Shown here in pieces: positions 34,911 to 44,333 of a stretch of DNA of 64,000 bases. Both the position numbers and the translations under genes were made by a program. Positions within the stretch are counted from its first letter, which is position 1. Each line of letters opens with the position of its first letter. The DNA comes from Rhodobacteraceae bacterium Alg238-R152 (lineage in GTDB: Bacteria > Pseudomonadota > Alphaproteobacteria > Rhodobacterales > Rhodobacteraceae). The DNA lies in NCBI GenBank assembly GCA_900537125.1, contig UNRJ01000004.1, forward strand, positions 248,001 through 312,000. The letters are read 5' to 3'. Below the pieces are notes generated by a model that was not told the DNA's origin, did no database searches, and worked only from the letters and a program-made list of their open reading frames with translations.

Positions 34911-36606
34911 CCGTTGCCGTCAAAGGCTCTGCACCTTCCTCTTCCAGCACAACATCCAAACCCACTTCCAGCTTGCGACGAATGCGATCCGGCTTGGCTT
35001 CTTCAGCGGTTTCATCGTCGACAAAACTCAACGCACGGCGCCATTGAAACTGGGCTTCTAACTTGCGCCCCACAGCCCAATACACATCGCCCAGATGGTC
35101 GGTCACAACCGGATCAACTGGCATCAACTCGCTTGCACGCTCCATATGGCCAACGGCTTCGTCATACCGACCCATCCGGAACAGCACCCAAGCGAGACTA
35201 TCAACAATGTACCCGCTGTCTGGACGTGCTGCGACAGCGCGCTCAATCATGTCTAGAGCTTCATCGAGCTTGATTTGTTTTTCAACAAGCGAATATCCGA
35301 GGTAATTCAGCACTTGAGGTTGCTCAGGATTCAACTCCAGAGCTTTGCGAAAATCTGCCTCAGAAGCCTCCCAATTTCCCAACCGTTCATGGCTAATGGC
35401 CCTCGCATAAAACAGGAACCACTGACGCATCTCAAGCGTATCATAAAGGCCTATGGCAGTGTCGTAAGCCGCTATTGCGCCTTCGAAGTTTTTTTCCTGA
35501 CGACGCAAATCGCCAAGTGCTGTGTGCACATAAGGGAGATTTGGCTGGCTACGCGTCAACGCTTCCAACACTTCCATTGCGGCTTCTATCTTGCCAGCTT
35601 CGCGGAGCGCCTCGGCCCGGCCAAGCTCTGCTGCGTGAAACGACGGATCATCTGCAGGCACTTTTTGATATGTCTGAGAGGCAAGCTCATACCGCCCAAG
35701 CGTTTCCAGAAGCTCGGCAGTCAACAGTAGCGCCTCTGTGTGATCCGGCCGCAAATACTCTGCAAGACGGGCATAGAGCAGGGTGTAATCCGCGTTGGCC
35801 TCACTTCTTAACGCGTTGGCGATTGTGAAATACACCTCTGCAATTCCGTCTGATGCGGACCCAACATGGGTAAACGGTAGCACCTCTCCCGCAACAAGAC
35901 GTTCGCGCAACAATTGCAGCTCCGGATCGAGGTCCGTACCAAAGGCACTGTCCAAGCGAGTAATCGCCTCTTCGTTGCGTTCAAGTTGAGACAAAACCTC
36001 AACTTCGCTTACAACTCCGCGGCGCGTGGACTGCATGCCATTCATAGCGCCTTCAAGGAAAATTGCGTGCGCACTTTCAAAGTCGCCAACTGACGCCAAG
36101 GCCAAAGCCTTGTGATACGCAGCAAAGCCGCCAAGGCCTTGTTCCTTGGATACCGCATCAAAGGCGGCCAGCGCCTCAGACATGGCGCCTCGGCCAATCT
36201 GTGCCCAGGCTTTCATCAGCCCATCTACAAGCGGGCCGACACCTGCCTTTTCCAAACGTTCGACCAGTTCGCCGTAGTTTTCATCTTCCACCAAGCCCGC
36301 CGTGATGGCCATTTCGGCAATCTGACTTTGATGACCATCCGCATCCATCTTGCGAGCAATAGGCATGGCGCGATCAATTTGCCCCAACGAAAGAAAGGCC
36401 AACACGGCATTTTCCTGCAAAACAGGATTGCTTGGATCTTTGGTCAGTGCATCGCTGTAATAGCGGGCAGCAGCGGTATAATCAGAGCCATAGCTGGCTT
36501 GACGCGCAGCCAAATAGGCACCCGCCATTCCGTCCGCGTGCACGGGCAAGGTTGTTGCCACCAAAAGCGCAGAAATTGCCGCTGTTTTAAGAAATTGACC
36601 GACCAC
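34900..36606 (-). CDS. Secreted tetratricopeptide-repeat protein
   Basis: A 568-residue protein starting with GTG at 36606 after GGGAG, chosen because a signal peptide (VGQFLKTAAISALLVATTLPVHA) begins there. The rest is mostly tetratricopeptide repeats, clearest at ASQTYQKVPADDPSFHAAEL, FEGAIAAYDTAIGLYDTL and EADFRKALELNPEQPQVLNY, with DAVGHMERASELMPVDPVV near the end. It is probably a periplasmic or outer-membrane-associated scaffold. A specific role is not evident. It lies between ETF-QO and ispE. Confidence 0.85.
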   Translation of the reverse strand: MVGQFLKTAAISALLVATTLPVHADGMAGAYLAARQASYGSDYTAAARYYSDALTKDPSNPVLQENAVLAFLSLGQIDRAMPIARKMDADGHQSQIAEMAITAGLVEDENYGELVERLEKAGVGPLVDGLMKAWAQIGRGAMSEALAAFDAVSKEQGLGGFAAYHKALALASVGDFESAHAIFLEGAMNGMQSTRRGVVSEVEVLSQLERNEEAITRLDSAFGTDLDPELQLLRERLVAGEVLPFTHVGSASDGIAEVYFTIANALRSEANADYTLLYARLAEYLRPDHTEALLLTAELLETLGRYELASQTYQKVPADDPSFHAAELGRAEALREAGKIEAAMEVLEALTRSQPNLPYVHTALGDLRRQEKNFEGAIAAYDTAIGLYDTLEMRQWFLFYARAISHERLGNWEASEADFRKALELNPEQPQVLNYLGYSLVEKQIKLDEALDMIERAVAARPDSGYIVDSLAWVLFRMGRYDEAVGHMERASELMPVDPVVTDHLGDVYWAVGRKLEAQFQWRRALSFVDDETAEEAKPDRIRRKLEVGLDVVLEEEGAEPLTATDGD

Positions 36607-36666
36607 GTGAGACTCCCATCCTCTTACCTTGCAGTAAAGGTAGTCGGGGGGCTGCCAACACGCAAT

Positions 36667-36688
36667 GGGGCGACCTACTGGCCGCCCC
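36667..36688. repeat. Inverted repeat between ETF-QO and the TPR gene
   Basis: GGGGCG (36667-36672) and CGCCCC (36683-36688) can pair over a 10-base loop in the 112-base gap following ETF-QO. T-tracts are poor on the minus strand, so it is at best a weak terminator. Confidence 0.35.
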
Positions 36689-36718
36689 AAGTTTTGGTAA
36701 AATTTCCGCATGTTACGA

Positions 36719-38368
36719 TCACATGTTCGGGTAATTTGGTCCGTCGCCGCCTTGGGGTGTGACCCATGTGATGTTTTGGCTTGGATCTTTGATGTCGCAG
36801 GTCTTGCAATGCACGCAGTTCTGGAAGTTCACTACAAAGCGGGGATCTTTGCCCTCTTCCTCCACCACTTCATACACACCTGCTGGGCAGTAGCGCTGTG
36901 CAGGCTCTGCAAACTTCGGCAAGTTTACAGAAACCGGAAGCGTTTCATCTGCCAAACGCAGGTGACACGGCTGACTTTCCTCGTGGTTGGTCATCGAATA
37001 ACTGACGTTGGTCAGGCGGTCAAAAGACAGCTTGCCATCAGGCTTCGGATACTCAATTGGCGTATGTTTGTTCGCCTCTTCCGTCGCCTCAGCATCATTT
37101 TTGCCATGTTTGACTGTACCAAAGAATGAGAAGCCCAATGTGTTGGTCCACATGTCCAATCCACCCAGCATCAAAGATGCCGTCAGGCCCCATTTGGACC
37201 AAATTGGCTTCACGTTGCGGACCTTCTTGAGGTCTTTGCCAATTTCGCCACTCCGGACACCAACCTCATACGATGTCAATTCATCTCCAGAGCGATCCGC
37301 CTTAATTGCCTCAAACGCGGCTTCGGCTGCTGCCTTACCAGAGAACATGGCATTATGGTTGCCTTTGATACGCGGCACGTTGACCATACCAACGGAACAT
37401 CCCAACAACGCCACGCCAGGTGCGACCATTTTTGGCATCGACTGATAGCCACCTTCAGAAATCGCACGTGCGCCATAGGCCACACGTTTCCCACCTTCCA
37501 GAAGCTCTGCCACCATTGGGTGGTGCTTGAAGCGCTGGAATTCCATGTAAGGGAAGAGATGCGGATTCTTGTAATTCAGGTGCACCACAAAACCGACGTA
37601 CACTTGGTTGTTCTCCAAGTGATAGATGAATGATCCACCGCCGGCATTGCTGCCAAGTGGCCAACCCATGGTATGGGTCACGGTGCCTTCTTTGTGTTTG
37701 GCGGGATCAATCTCCCAGATCTCTTTCATGCCAAGGCCAAACTTCTGCGGCTCTTTGCCGTCCTGAAGATTGTACTTTGCGATCACCTCTTTGGTGAGCG
37801 ATCCGCGAACACCCTCAGACAAGAACACATACTTTCCGTGCAGTTCCATACCAGGCTCAGTATTTGGCCCGTAGGAACCATCTTCTTCCAAACCGAAGAC
37901 ACCAGCAATCACACCTTTGACTTCGTCATTTGCACCGTAAACCAAATCGGAACAAGCCATTCCGGGAAAAATTTCAACACCCAGTTCTTCTGCGTGCTCA
38001 GCCATCCAGCGACACACGTTCCCCATGGAAACGATGTAGTTGCCGTGGTTGTTCATCAAGGGCGGCATTGGGAAATTTGGTATGCGGATTTCGCCAGCTT
38101 CCCCAAGCATATAGAAGTTGTCTTCTTTCACTGGAACGTTGAGCGGCGCGCCCTTTTCCTTCCAGTCGGGAATCAGCGCATCTAGGCCACATGGGTCCAA
38201 AACTGCACCAGAAAGGATATGCGCGCCCACTTCGGAGCCTTTTTCCAGCACCACAACATTGAGGTCCGCGTCCAACTGTTTCAGGCGGATCGCTGCCGAC
38301 AGACCTGCGGGGCCCGCGCCAACGATGACAACGTCATATTCCATGGCTTCGCGTTCGATTTCCGACAT
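36719..38368 (-). CDS. Electron transfer flavoprotein-ubiquinone oxidoreductase
   Basis: A 549-residue inner-membrane enzyme passing electrons from ETF to ubiquinone, thereby linking acyl-CoA and amino-acid oxidation to respiration. The FAD loop is DVVIVGAGPAGLSAAIRL near the N-terminus, MGWPLGSNAGGGSFIYH lies in the membrane/quinone region, and the C-terminal 4Fe-4S ligands appear in YCPAGVYEVVEEEG and NCVHCKTCDIKDPSQNI. The start at 38368 follows GGGAAG and gives normal length. It is divergent from greA and would serve the acyl-CoA dehydrogenase encoded at 47158-48876. Confidence 0.96.
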   Translation of the reverse strand: MSEIEREAMEYDVVIVGAGPAGLSAAIRLKQLDADLNVVVLEKGSEVGAHILSGAVLDPCGLDALIPDWKEKGAPLNVPVKEDNFYMLGEAGEIRIPNFPMPPLMNNHGNYIVSMGNVCRWMAEHAEELGVEIFPGMACSDLVYGANDEVKGVIAGVFGLEEDGSYGPNTEPGMELHGKYVFLSEGVRGSLTKEVIAKYNLQDGKEPQKFGLGMKEIWEIDPAKHKEGTVTHTMGWPLGSNAGGGSFIYHLENNQVYVGFVVHLNYKNPHLFPYMEFQRFKHHPMVAELLEGGKRVAYGARAISEGGYQSMPKMVAPGVALLGCSVGMVNVPRIKGNHNAMFSGKAAAEAAFEAIKADRSGDELTSYEVGVRSGEIGKDLKKVRNVKPIWSKWGLTASLMLGGLDMWTNTLGFSFFGTVKHGKNDAEATEEANKHTPIEYPKPDGKLSFDRLTNVSYSMTNHEESQPCHLRLADETLPVSVNLPKFAEPAQRYCPAGVYEVVEEEGKDPRFVVNFQNCVHCKTCDIKDPSQNITWVTPQGGDGPNYPNM

Positions 38369-38619
38369 TGGCTTCCCTTCCCGGATCGCTGGGTAATTTT
38401 CTTTCGCATCTGCTAGCCTGACTATAATCAATCCGTCAATCGGAACCCCACGACATTTCGCCCCATTTGCGCAATTTTGCAGCAGTGCAGCATATTTCTC
38501 CTTGCATTGGCTCCCCCTCTTGCTTTTGAAGGAGGTCTCAGGGCACTCTACCGTGCAGTATATAAAACAGACCCGCCGCCCTGCTTGTTTGGCGGCCAAT
38601 GACCAACGGGACCGCACCC

Positions 38620-39090
38620 ATGGAAAAAATACCAATGACCCGCGCTGGCCACTCGGCGCTTGAAGCGGAATTGAAGCTACTCAAAACAGTGGAACGCCCC
38701 GCGATCATCGAGGCGATTGCCTCTGCGCGCGAACTTGGCGACCTCAAAGAGAATGCGGAATACCACTCTGCGCGTGAGAAGCAGGGTTTCATCGAAGGTC
38801 GCGTCAAGGAACTCGAGAGCGTCATCGGCCTTGCCGATGTGATCGACCCATCGACCCTTTCTGGCACCATCAAGTTTGGTGCAATTGTCACCTTGGTCGA
38901 CGAAGAAACTGACGCCGAGAAGACCTGGCAGATCGTCGGAGAGCACGAAGCCAACGTGGAAAAGGGACTGCTCAACATAAAGTCACCTATTGCGCGTGCC
39001 TTGATCGGCAAAGATGAAGGTGACAGTGTCGAAGTTCGCACCCCCGGCGGCGGAAAAAGTTACGAAGTTCTTAGTATTACTTACAAGTGA
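38620..39090 (+). CDS. greA: Transcription elongation factor GreA
   Basis: A 156-residue factor that rescues backtracked RNA polymerase by stimulating transcript cleavage. Length is exactly usual. The coiled-coil tip carries GDLKENAEYHSAREKQ with the acidic residues needed for cleavage, and the C-terminal domain contains SPIARALIGK and GDSVEVRTPGG. The start MEKIPMTRAGHSAL at 38620 is used; an upstream ATG at 38599 in the same frame would add seven residues. The next gene starts close to its stop. Confidence 0.95.
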   Translation: MEKIPMTRAGHSALEAELKLLKTVERPAIIEAIASARELGDLKENAEYHSAREKQGFIEGRVKELESVIGLADVIDPSTLSGTIKFGAIVTLVDEETDAEKTWQIVGEHEANVEKGLLNIKSPIARALIGKDEGDSVEVRTPGGGKSYEVLSITYK

Positions 39091-39104
39091 ACCAAATAGT
39101 TAAG

Positions 39105-40139
39105 ATGCGCCCTCGCATGACAGATGAAACAACTTCCCAGCCGACCCCTCTGGGCATCTACGACAAACCCGACAGCTCAAAGGTCACCGCAATTGAACTG
39201 ATTGCAGTGGGGCTGAGCTTTGTCTGGCTGATTGGTACAGTTGTGTTTTTCCTGGTACTGGAGCGAAATCCGGTCGACGGGTCCGATGGTTTGCAGTTTC
39301 TCATGACCTTGCTGGCGGTCTTCATGCCGGTTGCAATGATCTGGGTTGCGGCTACCGCAGCGCGGTCGTCCCGCGTAATGCGCGAGGAAAGTGCACGGCT
39401 CCAAGCTGCGATCGACGCCATGCGCCGGACCTATGTCAATCAAGCGCAAGGTGTACAGGCTCAGCAAGGTGTCGAACCATCGGTTGCGAAAAAGCTGGAT
39501 GAAATTGCTGCCGCCACACGGAAAACAGAAACAACTTTGGCCACATTTTCTTCTAGCCGTGAGCGAGATGACGGCATTCGCAAACCCGCGGAGGTCGAGG
39601 TTGCCCCTGATGATCTGGCAGATCAAGGCACCTTGGCCTTGGGCACACCGGCGGAGGAGCTGTCTCCCCCCTTACCCCGCACCGATTTCATTCAGGCCCT
39701 GAACTTCCCTGAAAACGCGGATGATTCTGAGGGGTTCTCTGCGCTGCGAAAAGCGCTGCGGGATCGTCAGGCGGCCCATCTCATTCAAGCCAGCCAAGAT
39801 GTCCTCACGCTTTTGAGCCAGGACGGTATCTATATGGATGACTTGCGTCCTGATTTGGCGCGGCCAGAGATTTGGCGTCGGTTTGCCAGCGGTGAACGCG
39901 GCAAACCCATTGCGGCATTGGGTGGTGTGCGGGATCGCAGCTCCTTGGCGCTGGCTGCCGGTCGTATGAAACAAGACCCCATCTTTAGAGATGCGGCGCA
40001 TCACTTTTTGCGTCGATTTGACAAAAGCTTTGTCGAGTTTGAAGAAACTGCCACGGACGCCGACATTGCGGCCTTGTCCGAAACCCGCACCGCTCGCGCC
40101 TTTATGTTGCTTGGGCGTGTTGCCGGCATCTTCGACTAA
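39105..40139 (+). CDS. Conserved membrane protein of unknown function
   Basis: A protein of about 344 residues with two N-terminal membrane segments (ELIAVGLSFVWLIGTVVFFLVL and LMTLLAVFMPVAMIWVA), a coiled-coil stretch with AARSSRVMREESARLQ, an acidic linker, and a helical C-terminal domain with FMLLGRVAGIFD at its end. I recognise the overall pattern from Rhodobacterales genomes downstream of greA but know no function. The start is unclear: GTG at 39087 overlaps the greA stop, while ATG at 39105 and 39117 are alternatives. A terminator follows. Confidence 0.75.
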   Translation: MRPRMTDETTSQPTPLGIYDKPDSSKVTAIELIAVGLSFVWLIGTVVFFLVLERNPVDGSDGLQFLMTLLAVFMPVAMIWVAATAARSSRVMREESARLQAAIDAMRRTYVNQAQGVQAQQGVEPSVAKKLDEIAAATRKTETTLATFSSSRERDDGIRKPAEVEVAPDDLADQGTLALGTPAEELSPPLPRTDFIQALNFPENADDSEGFSALRKALRDRQAAHLIQASQDVLTLLSQDGIYMDDLRPDLARPEIWRRFASGERGKPIAALGGVRDRSSLALAAGRMKQDPIFRDAAHHFLRRFDKSFVEFEETATDADIAALSETRTARAFMLLGRVAGIFD

Positions 40140-40143
40140 ACAC

Positions 40144-40167
40144 AAAGGGCGCCCGAAGGGCGCTTTT
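40144..40167 (+). terminator. Intrinsic terminator after the greA-linked gene
   Basis: GCGCCC (40149-40154) and GGGCGC (40158-40163) pair around a 3-base GAA loop, followed by TTTT. It lies between convergent genes and ends just before the moeA stop. Confidence 0.75.
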
Positions 40168-40172
40168 CCCTC

Positions 40173-41444
40173 TTAAAGACCGAAGCTTGAATATGGGTAG
40201 AACATCACGTCCGTACCCTCGTGGATATCCAATGCTTCGTCAGGCAGCTCCACCAATCCTTCAGCCCAACTCAATCCGCTGATCCGCCCGGACCCTTCGG
40301 ACTGAAACACCTCTGCGCGCCCATCCCGCAAACGCGCGCGCAAATACTCACGCCGCCCGGCTTTCTTGGACTTGGAAAACGCCGCAGGCACTCTTAAGGC
40401 AACAGGCTCACACCAGCCCGCCCCCCCCATAGCATCCATGGCTGGTTTTGCGAAGATCAACGTGCAGACCTTGGCCGCGACAGGATTGCCTGGCAGGCCA
40501 AACACAGGCGTATTTTCCCACATCCCAAGCGCAAGTGGCCTACCGGGTTTGATCGCCAATCGCCACAGAGTCATAGAGCCGGTTTCGTTAAGCAACGCGG
40601 ACATGTGGTCCTCGTCACCTGCAGAGGCCCCACCTGACGTCAGGATCATATCCGAACGGTTTGCGGCCTCGTCTAAAAACCCTTTCAACGCCTCCCGATC
40701 GTCAGGTGCCCGCCCCATATCAACAGGCTCAAAACCAAACTGCATAATCATGGCGAGCAGCATCGGACGATTAGCGTCAAATATTTGATCCACACGCGCA
40801 GCGGTGCCAGGCTCTGCCAATTCATCTCCAGTGGATACCACTGCAACACGCAGGCGTTTAAAGACTGGAAGCTCCCCAACACCTGTCGCAGCCGCCAGGC
40901 CAAGGTCTGCAGGGGTCACACGGCGCGCCTGGTTCAGAATGACATCCCCTGACAACACATCCTCTCCAGCTTGACGTGTGTTGGCGCCTTTTTTGAGGGG
41001 ACCATGAAACGCTATCGCGTTGCCGTCTGTGGTGACATCCTCCTGTAGAATGACCGTATCCACAGCGGCTGGAATCGTTGCACCAGTCAGAATCCGCACG
41101 GCGCCTCCCTCTGGTAGTGTTCCAGCAAATGGAGCCCCTGCTGCAGACCGTCCTTCAACCAGAGGGAAGCTCTGAGGTCCGTCTACAACATCGGCGTGCC
41201 TAAGCCCGTAGCCATCTACCGCAGAGTTTGGCAAGGGTGGGTTGGATCTCTCAGCGTATACGTCTGCTGCCAGTATACGGCCTAAGGCATCAACAAGCGG
41301 CACCGTTTCACAGCCCACGCTGGGCCGTAGACGGCTTTTCAGAAGCGCCAATGCCTCGGCAACTGGAGTCCACCGGGTGCCTTCGGGCAGAGAAAAACAG
41401 TCGTTTTTTAGGGGTGGTGGCACCAAATTACTTTGCTTTGACAA
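40173..41444 (-). CDS. moeA: Molybdopterin molybdenumtransferase MoeA
   Basis: A 423-residue enzyme that inserts molybdate into adenylated molybdopterin. It shows LPNSAVDGYG near residue 75, GATIPAAVDTVILQED, STGDELAEPG, the conserved SGGASAGDEDHM and GRPLALGM, followed by the C-terminal beta domain. The start is a TTG at 41444, supported by GGGAGG six bases upstream. It ends the minus-strand series fdhD-mobA-mobB-moeA. Confidence 0.95.
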   Translation of the reverse strand: MSKQSNLVPPPLKNDCFSLPEGTRWTPVAEALALLKSRLRPSVGCETVPLVDALGRILAADVYAERSNPPLPNSAVDGYGLRHADVVDGPQSFPLVEGRSAAGAPFAGTLPEGGAVRILTGATIPAAVDTVILQEDVTTDGNAIAFHGPLKKGANTRQAGEDVLSGDVILNQARRVTPADLGLAAATGVGELPVFKRLRVAVVSTGDELAEPGTAARVDQIFDANRPMLLAMIMQFGFEPVDMGRAPDDREALKGFLDEAANRSDMILTSGGASAGDEDHMSALLNETGSMTLWRLAIKPGRPLALGMWENTPVFGLPGNPVAAKVCTLIFAKPAMDAMGGAGWCEPVALRVPAAFSKSKKAGRREYLRARLRDGRAEVFQSEGSGRISGLSWAEGLVELPDEALDIHEGTDVMFYPYSSFGL

Positions 41445-41465
41445 GAAAGCCTCCCTCTGCGTGCA

Positions 41466-41963
41466 CTAAACGGATAATCCCAGATCTGACAAGATAAACT
41501 CCGCTATCGCTTTGGTGTCGTTCAAGTCAAAAACGGGCTTGTCGCTATCTAGATCAACATCGCTTGCGATGGCCCGAATGGTTGGGTCTTGCGAAGAAAT
41601 CAGCGCGTTCCCCGTTTCTTGACGATGCGCTTCCACTTTTGGGTGCGCATCACGCTTGTATCCTTCAACCAACACCAGATCGACTTCCGATAGCTTGGTC
41701 AGTAATTCTTCCAACGTTGGCTCATCATCATCCCGAAGTTCACGCATCAAGGCCCAGCGGCTTTTACTGGCCAATAACACTTCGCGGGCACCTGCCACGC
41801 GATGGCGATGGCTGTCCTTTCCCGGGTGATCGACATCGAAACTATGGTGTGCGTGCTTCACGGTCGACACGCTGAGGCCTCGCCCAGTGATTTCGGTCAC
41901 CAAGCGTTCCATCAATCCAGTTTTCCCGGAATTCTTCCAACCGACAACGCCATAAATTTGCAT
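41466..41963 (-). CDS. mobB: Molybdopterin-guanine dinucleotide biosynthesis protein MobB
   Basis: A 165-residue GTP-binding protein that assists formation of the guanine dinucleotide form of the molybdenum cofactor. The P-loop is GWKNSGKTGLMERLV at residues 7-21, followed by STVKHAHHSFDVDHPGKDS, and LVLVEGYKRDAHPKVE, all family hallmarks. It begins two bases after the mobA stop. Confidence 0.94.
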   Translation of the reverse strand: MQIYGVVGWKNSGKTGLMERLVTEITGRGLSVSTVKHAHHSFDVDHPGKDSHRHRVAGAREVLLASKSRWALMRELRDDDEPTLEELLTKLSEVDLVLVEGYKRDAHPKVEAHRQETGNALISSQDPTIRAIASDVDLDSDKPVFDLNDTKAIAEFILSDLGLSV

Positions 41964-41965
41964 TG

Positions 41966-42586
41966 TTATTCTGTCTCTCCAGCAATCCGGCGGGCCTCAG
42001 CGAGGTCTTCCGGAGTATTCACATTAAAAAAGGGATCTATCCCGTTTTGCACAAAAGCGGCTTGACCTGCATCATGTTTGTCGGTCCAGATCACAACTTT
42101 TCGCAACCCACCGCTCAGTGCTGCACGCAGATCATCCCGTAAAGCCACCGGCCACAGCCCAAAGGTTGGTTGGCGCCAAAGTTTGCCGCCAGGTTCTCCA
42201 GACGCTGCCAGAGCAAGCGGGTGTGGGCTGTTTTCAGCCGCCAACAGCAGTTGAGGGACTAGATCACAGGGAAAGAACGGCGTGTCTGCTGCAGCTGTCA
42301 CAATCGCATCAGCCCCTTGTTCAGCAGCCCAATCCAGGCCTGCCAGAACCCCAGCCAGAGGTCCCGGGAATTCTGCCAGAGAATCCGAAATTACCGGCAA
42401 GTTCAGGTCGTCAAATCGCGCCGGATCACCGTTGGCATTCAACACCAATCCACCCACCTGCGGTTCCAAGCGTTCAATGACATGTTGCAGAATTGATTTA
42501 CCATCAAGGGTCAAGCGTCCCTTGTCCCCGCCCCCCATTCGGGTGGCCTGGCCTCCGGCAAGGATCACGCCAAGTGGTTGTTTCAT
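41966..42586 (-). CDS. mobA: Molybdenum cofactor guanylyltransferase MobA
   Basis: A 206-residue nucleotidyltransferase that links GMP to molybdopterin. The nucleotide-binding signature LAGGQATRMGGGDKGRLTL lies at residues 10-28, and the metal-binding region is AADTPFFPCDLVPQL. Near the end, NVNTPEDLAEA is typical. Its ATG overlaps the fdhD stop by four bases (ATGA), indicating translational coupling. Confidence 0.95.
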   Translation of the reverse strand: MKQPLGVILAGGQATRMGGGDKGRLTLDGKSILQHVIERLEPQVGGLVLNANGDPARFDDLNLPVISDSLAEFPGPLAGVLAGLDWAAEQGADAIVTAAADTPFFPCDLVPQLLLAAENSPHPLALAASGEPGGKLWRQPTFGLWPVALRDDLRAALSGGLRKVVIWTDKHDAGQAAFVQNGIDPFFNVNTPEDLAEARRIAGETE

Positions 42587-43470
42587 TGACCGGATCCCCC
42601 TTTGCGAGCGCTCTTTTTTGCCTCATCTGGCACAGTTGAAGGATCGACATCACGTACAAGCCGGGCCTCGCCGCTGAGGCACACAAACCGCTGCCCTCGC
42701 ATCCGGCCAATCACCGTTAGACCAACTTGACGTGCGATCTCCACCCCCCATGCGGTGAAGCCCGATCGCGACGCCAAAACCGGAATACCCATCAACGCGC
42801 ATTTGATCACCATTTCCGATGTCAAACGGCCAGTGGTGTAGAGCATTTTATCCGCAGCCTCTTCACCATGCTGAAACATCCAGCCGGAAATTTTGTCGAC
42901 CGCATTATGGCGGCCGACGTCTTCCATATAGACCAATGCGCGCGCACCCTGACACAGAACGGTGCCGTGAATGGCCCCGGCCTCGAGGTACAACGACGGC
43001 GTCCGATTGATGGTGTTGGCAAGCGCATATAGGTCACTGGTTTTCACCTGCGTCTGCGGCAATTCCACCCCCTCAAGTCCTTCCATCATGTCGCCAAAAA
43101 CGGTGCCCACAGCGCACCCGGAAGTGCGGGTCTTTTTCTTCAGTTTCTCTTCGTGATTGGTCTCGGTTTCAGTCCGCACGACAACCACTTCAAGCTCATC
43201 ATCGTAGTCCACGCGTGTGACCACATCACCGTCGCGCAACATGCCCTGATTGCGCAAGAACCCAACGGCCAAATACTCAGGGTAATCGCCGATGGTCATC
43301 GCCGTCACGATTTCCTGACTGTTGAGATAAATCGTCAGAGGCCGTTCTTCTACAACGGAAATTTCCGTTTTTTCCCCAAGGTGATCAGTGCCGGTGACGG
43401 CGCGCGTTAGGCGCGGTGCCTTGGGATCAGGGGCAATCACATATTGAGCCAGGTCCGGCGCTTCTGCCAT
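42583..43470 (-). CDS. fdhD: Formate dehydrogenase accessory sulfurtransferase FdhD
   Basis: A 295-residue protein that delivers sulfur to the molybdenum cofactor of formate dehydrogenase. DVGRHNAVDKISGW and TGRLTSEMVIKCA are diagnostic. In E. coli a CxxC motif carries the persulfide; here the site reads SGCAVGTVFGD, so only the first Cys is kept. The ATG at 43470 follows GGAGGAAA, a strong ribosome site. It opens the fdhD-mobA-mobB-moeA operon; formate dehydrogenase structural genes are not in the window. Confidence 0.94.
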   Translation of the reverse strand: MAEAPDLAQYVIAPDPKAPRLTRAVTGTDHLGEKTEISVVEERPLTIYLNSQEIVTAMTIGDYPEYLAVGFLRNQGMLRDGDVVTRVDYDDELEVVVVRTETETNHEEKLKKKTRTSGCAVGTVFGDMMEGLEGVELPQTQVKTSDLYALANTINRTPSLYLEAGAIHGTVLCQGARALVYMEDVGRHNAVDKISGWMFQHGEEAADKMLYTTGRLTSEMVIKCALMGIPVLASRSGFTAWGVEIARQVGLTVIGRMRGQRFVCLSGEARLVRDVDPSTVPDEAKKSARKGGSGQ

Positions 43471-43619
43471 GGGTTTCCTCCGTTGGTTTGCGGGCAACCT
43501 AGTGATGATTTTTTTGTATTGCCACCATCAATAACTTTGCTGCGACTTTAGGGTCGCAACGCTTGCGCAGGTCGTGCCAACTCGCTACCCCGACAAAGGT
43601 ACATTTCAGCGAGGCATTT

Positions 43620-44333
43620 ATGGCGTCATATTGGGATAGGTCCACCTTCTGGCGCGGCTTCAGGGATGGGTTGCCGTTTGTGTTGGTGGTCGGGCCGTTT
43701 GGTATGTTGTTTGGCGTTGTGGCCACCGAGGCGGGATTGCCTTTGGTGCAGGTCATGAGCTTCTCGATTGTGGTGATCGCAGGAGCGGCGCAGTTCACGG
43801 CGTTGCAACTGATGGCGGACAACGCGCCAACGGTTGTTGTGATCGCCTCTGCGCTTGCTGTGAACCTGCGGATGGCGATGTATTCTGCCTCCATGACACC
43901 CCACCTTGGCCCCCTGCCGGCATGGCGACGGGCGTTGGTCGCCTACAGCTTGGTAGATCAGAGTTATGCGCTTTCGGTGATGGAATATGAAAAGCGGCCT
44001 GAGATGACGCTGGCGCAAAAAACCTCGTACTTTGCGGGAGTTATTGCTCCGGTGTTACCCAATTGGTATCTTGCCACATTGGTGGGGGCACTGGTTGGGC
44101 AGTCGATCCCAGGCAGCTTTGCACTCGATTTTGCGGTGCCAATTACCTTTCTGGCGATGATCGGACCGATGTTGCGCACCAAAGCGCATGTCGCGGCGGC
44201 TGTGGTCTCTGTTGTCAGCGCGTTGCTCTTTGCCTTTTTGCCCTGGAACCTTGGGCTTATCGTGGCTGGAATCGCCGGGATGATGACAGGCGCATTTGTG
44301 GAATTACGCACAGAAAACAAGGACATGACATGA
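43620..44333 (+). CDS. azlC: AzlC family branched-chain amino acid permease
   Basis: A 237-residue membrane protein, the large subunit of the AzlCD exporter for branched-chain amino acids or analogues. Hallmarks are FRDGLPFVLVVGPFGMLFG near the N-terminus, VIAGAAQFTALQLM and ALAVNLRMAMYSASMTPHL. The start at 43620 follows GCGAGG. Its stop overlaps the azlD start by three bases within ATGA. It is divergent from the fdhD operon. Confidence 0.93.
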   Translation: MASYWDRSTFWRGFRDGLPFVLVVGPFGMLFGVVATEAGLPLVQVMSFSIVVIAGAAQFTALQLMADNAPTVVVIASALAVNLRMAMYSASMTPHLGPLPAWRRALVAYSLVDQSYALSVMEYEKRPEMTLAQKTSYFAGVIAPVLPNWYLATLVGALVGQSIPGSFALDFAVPITFLAMIGPMLRTKAHVAAAVVSVVSALLFAFLPWNLGLIVAGIAGMMTGAFVELRTENKDMT

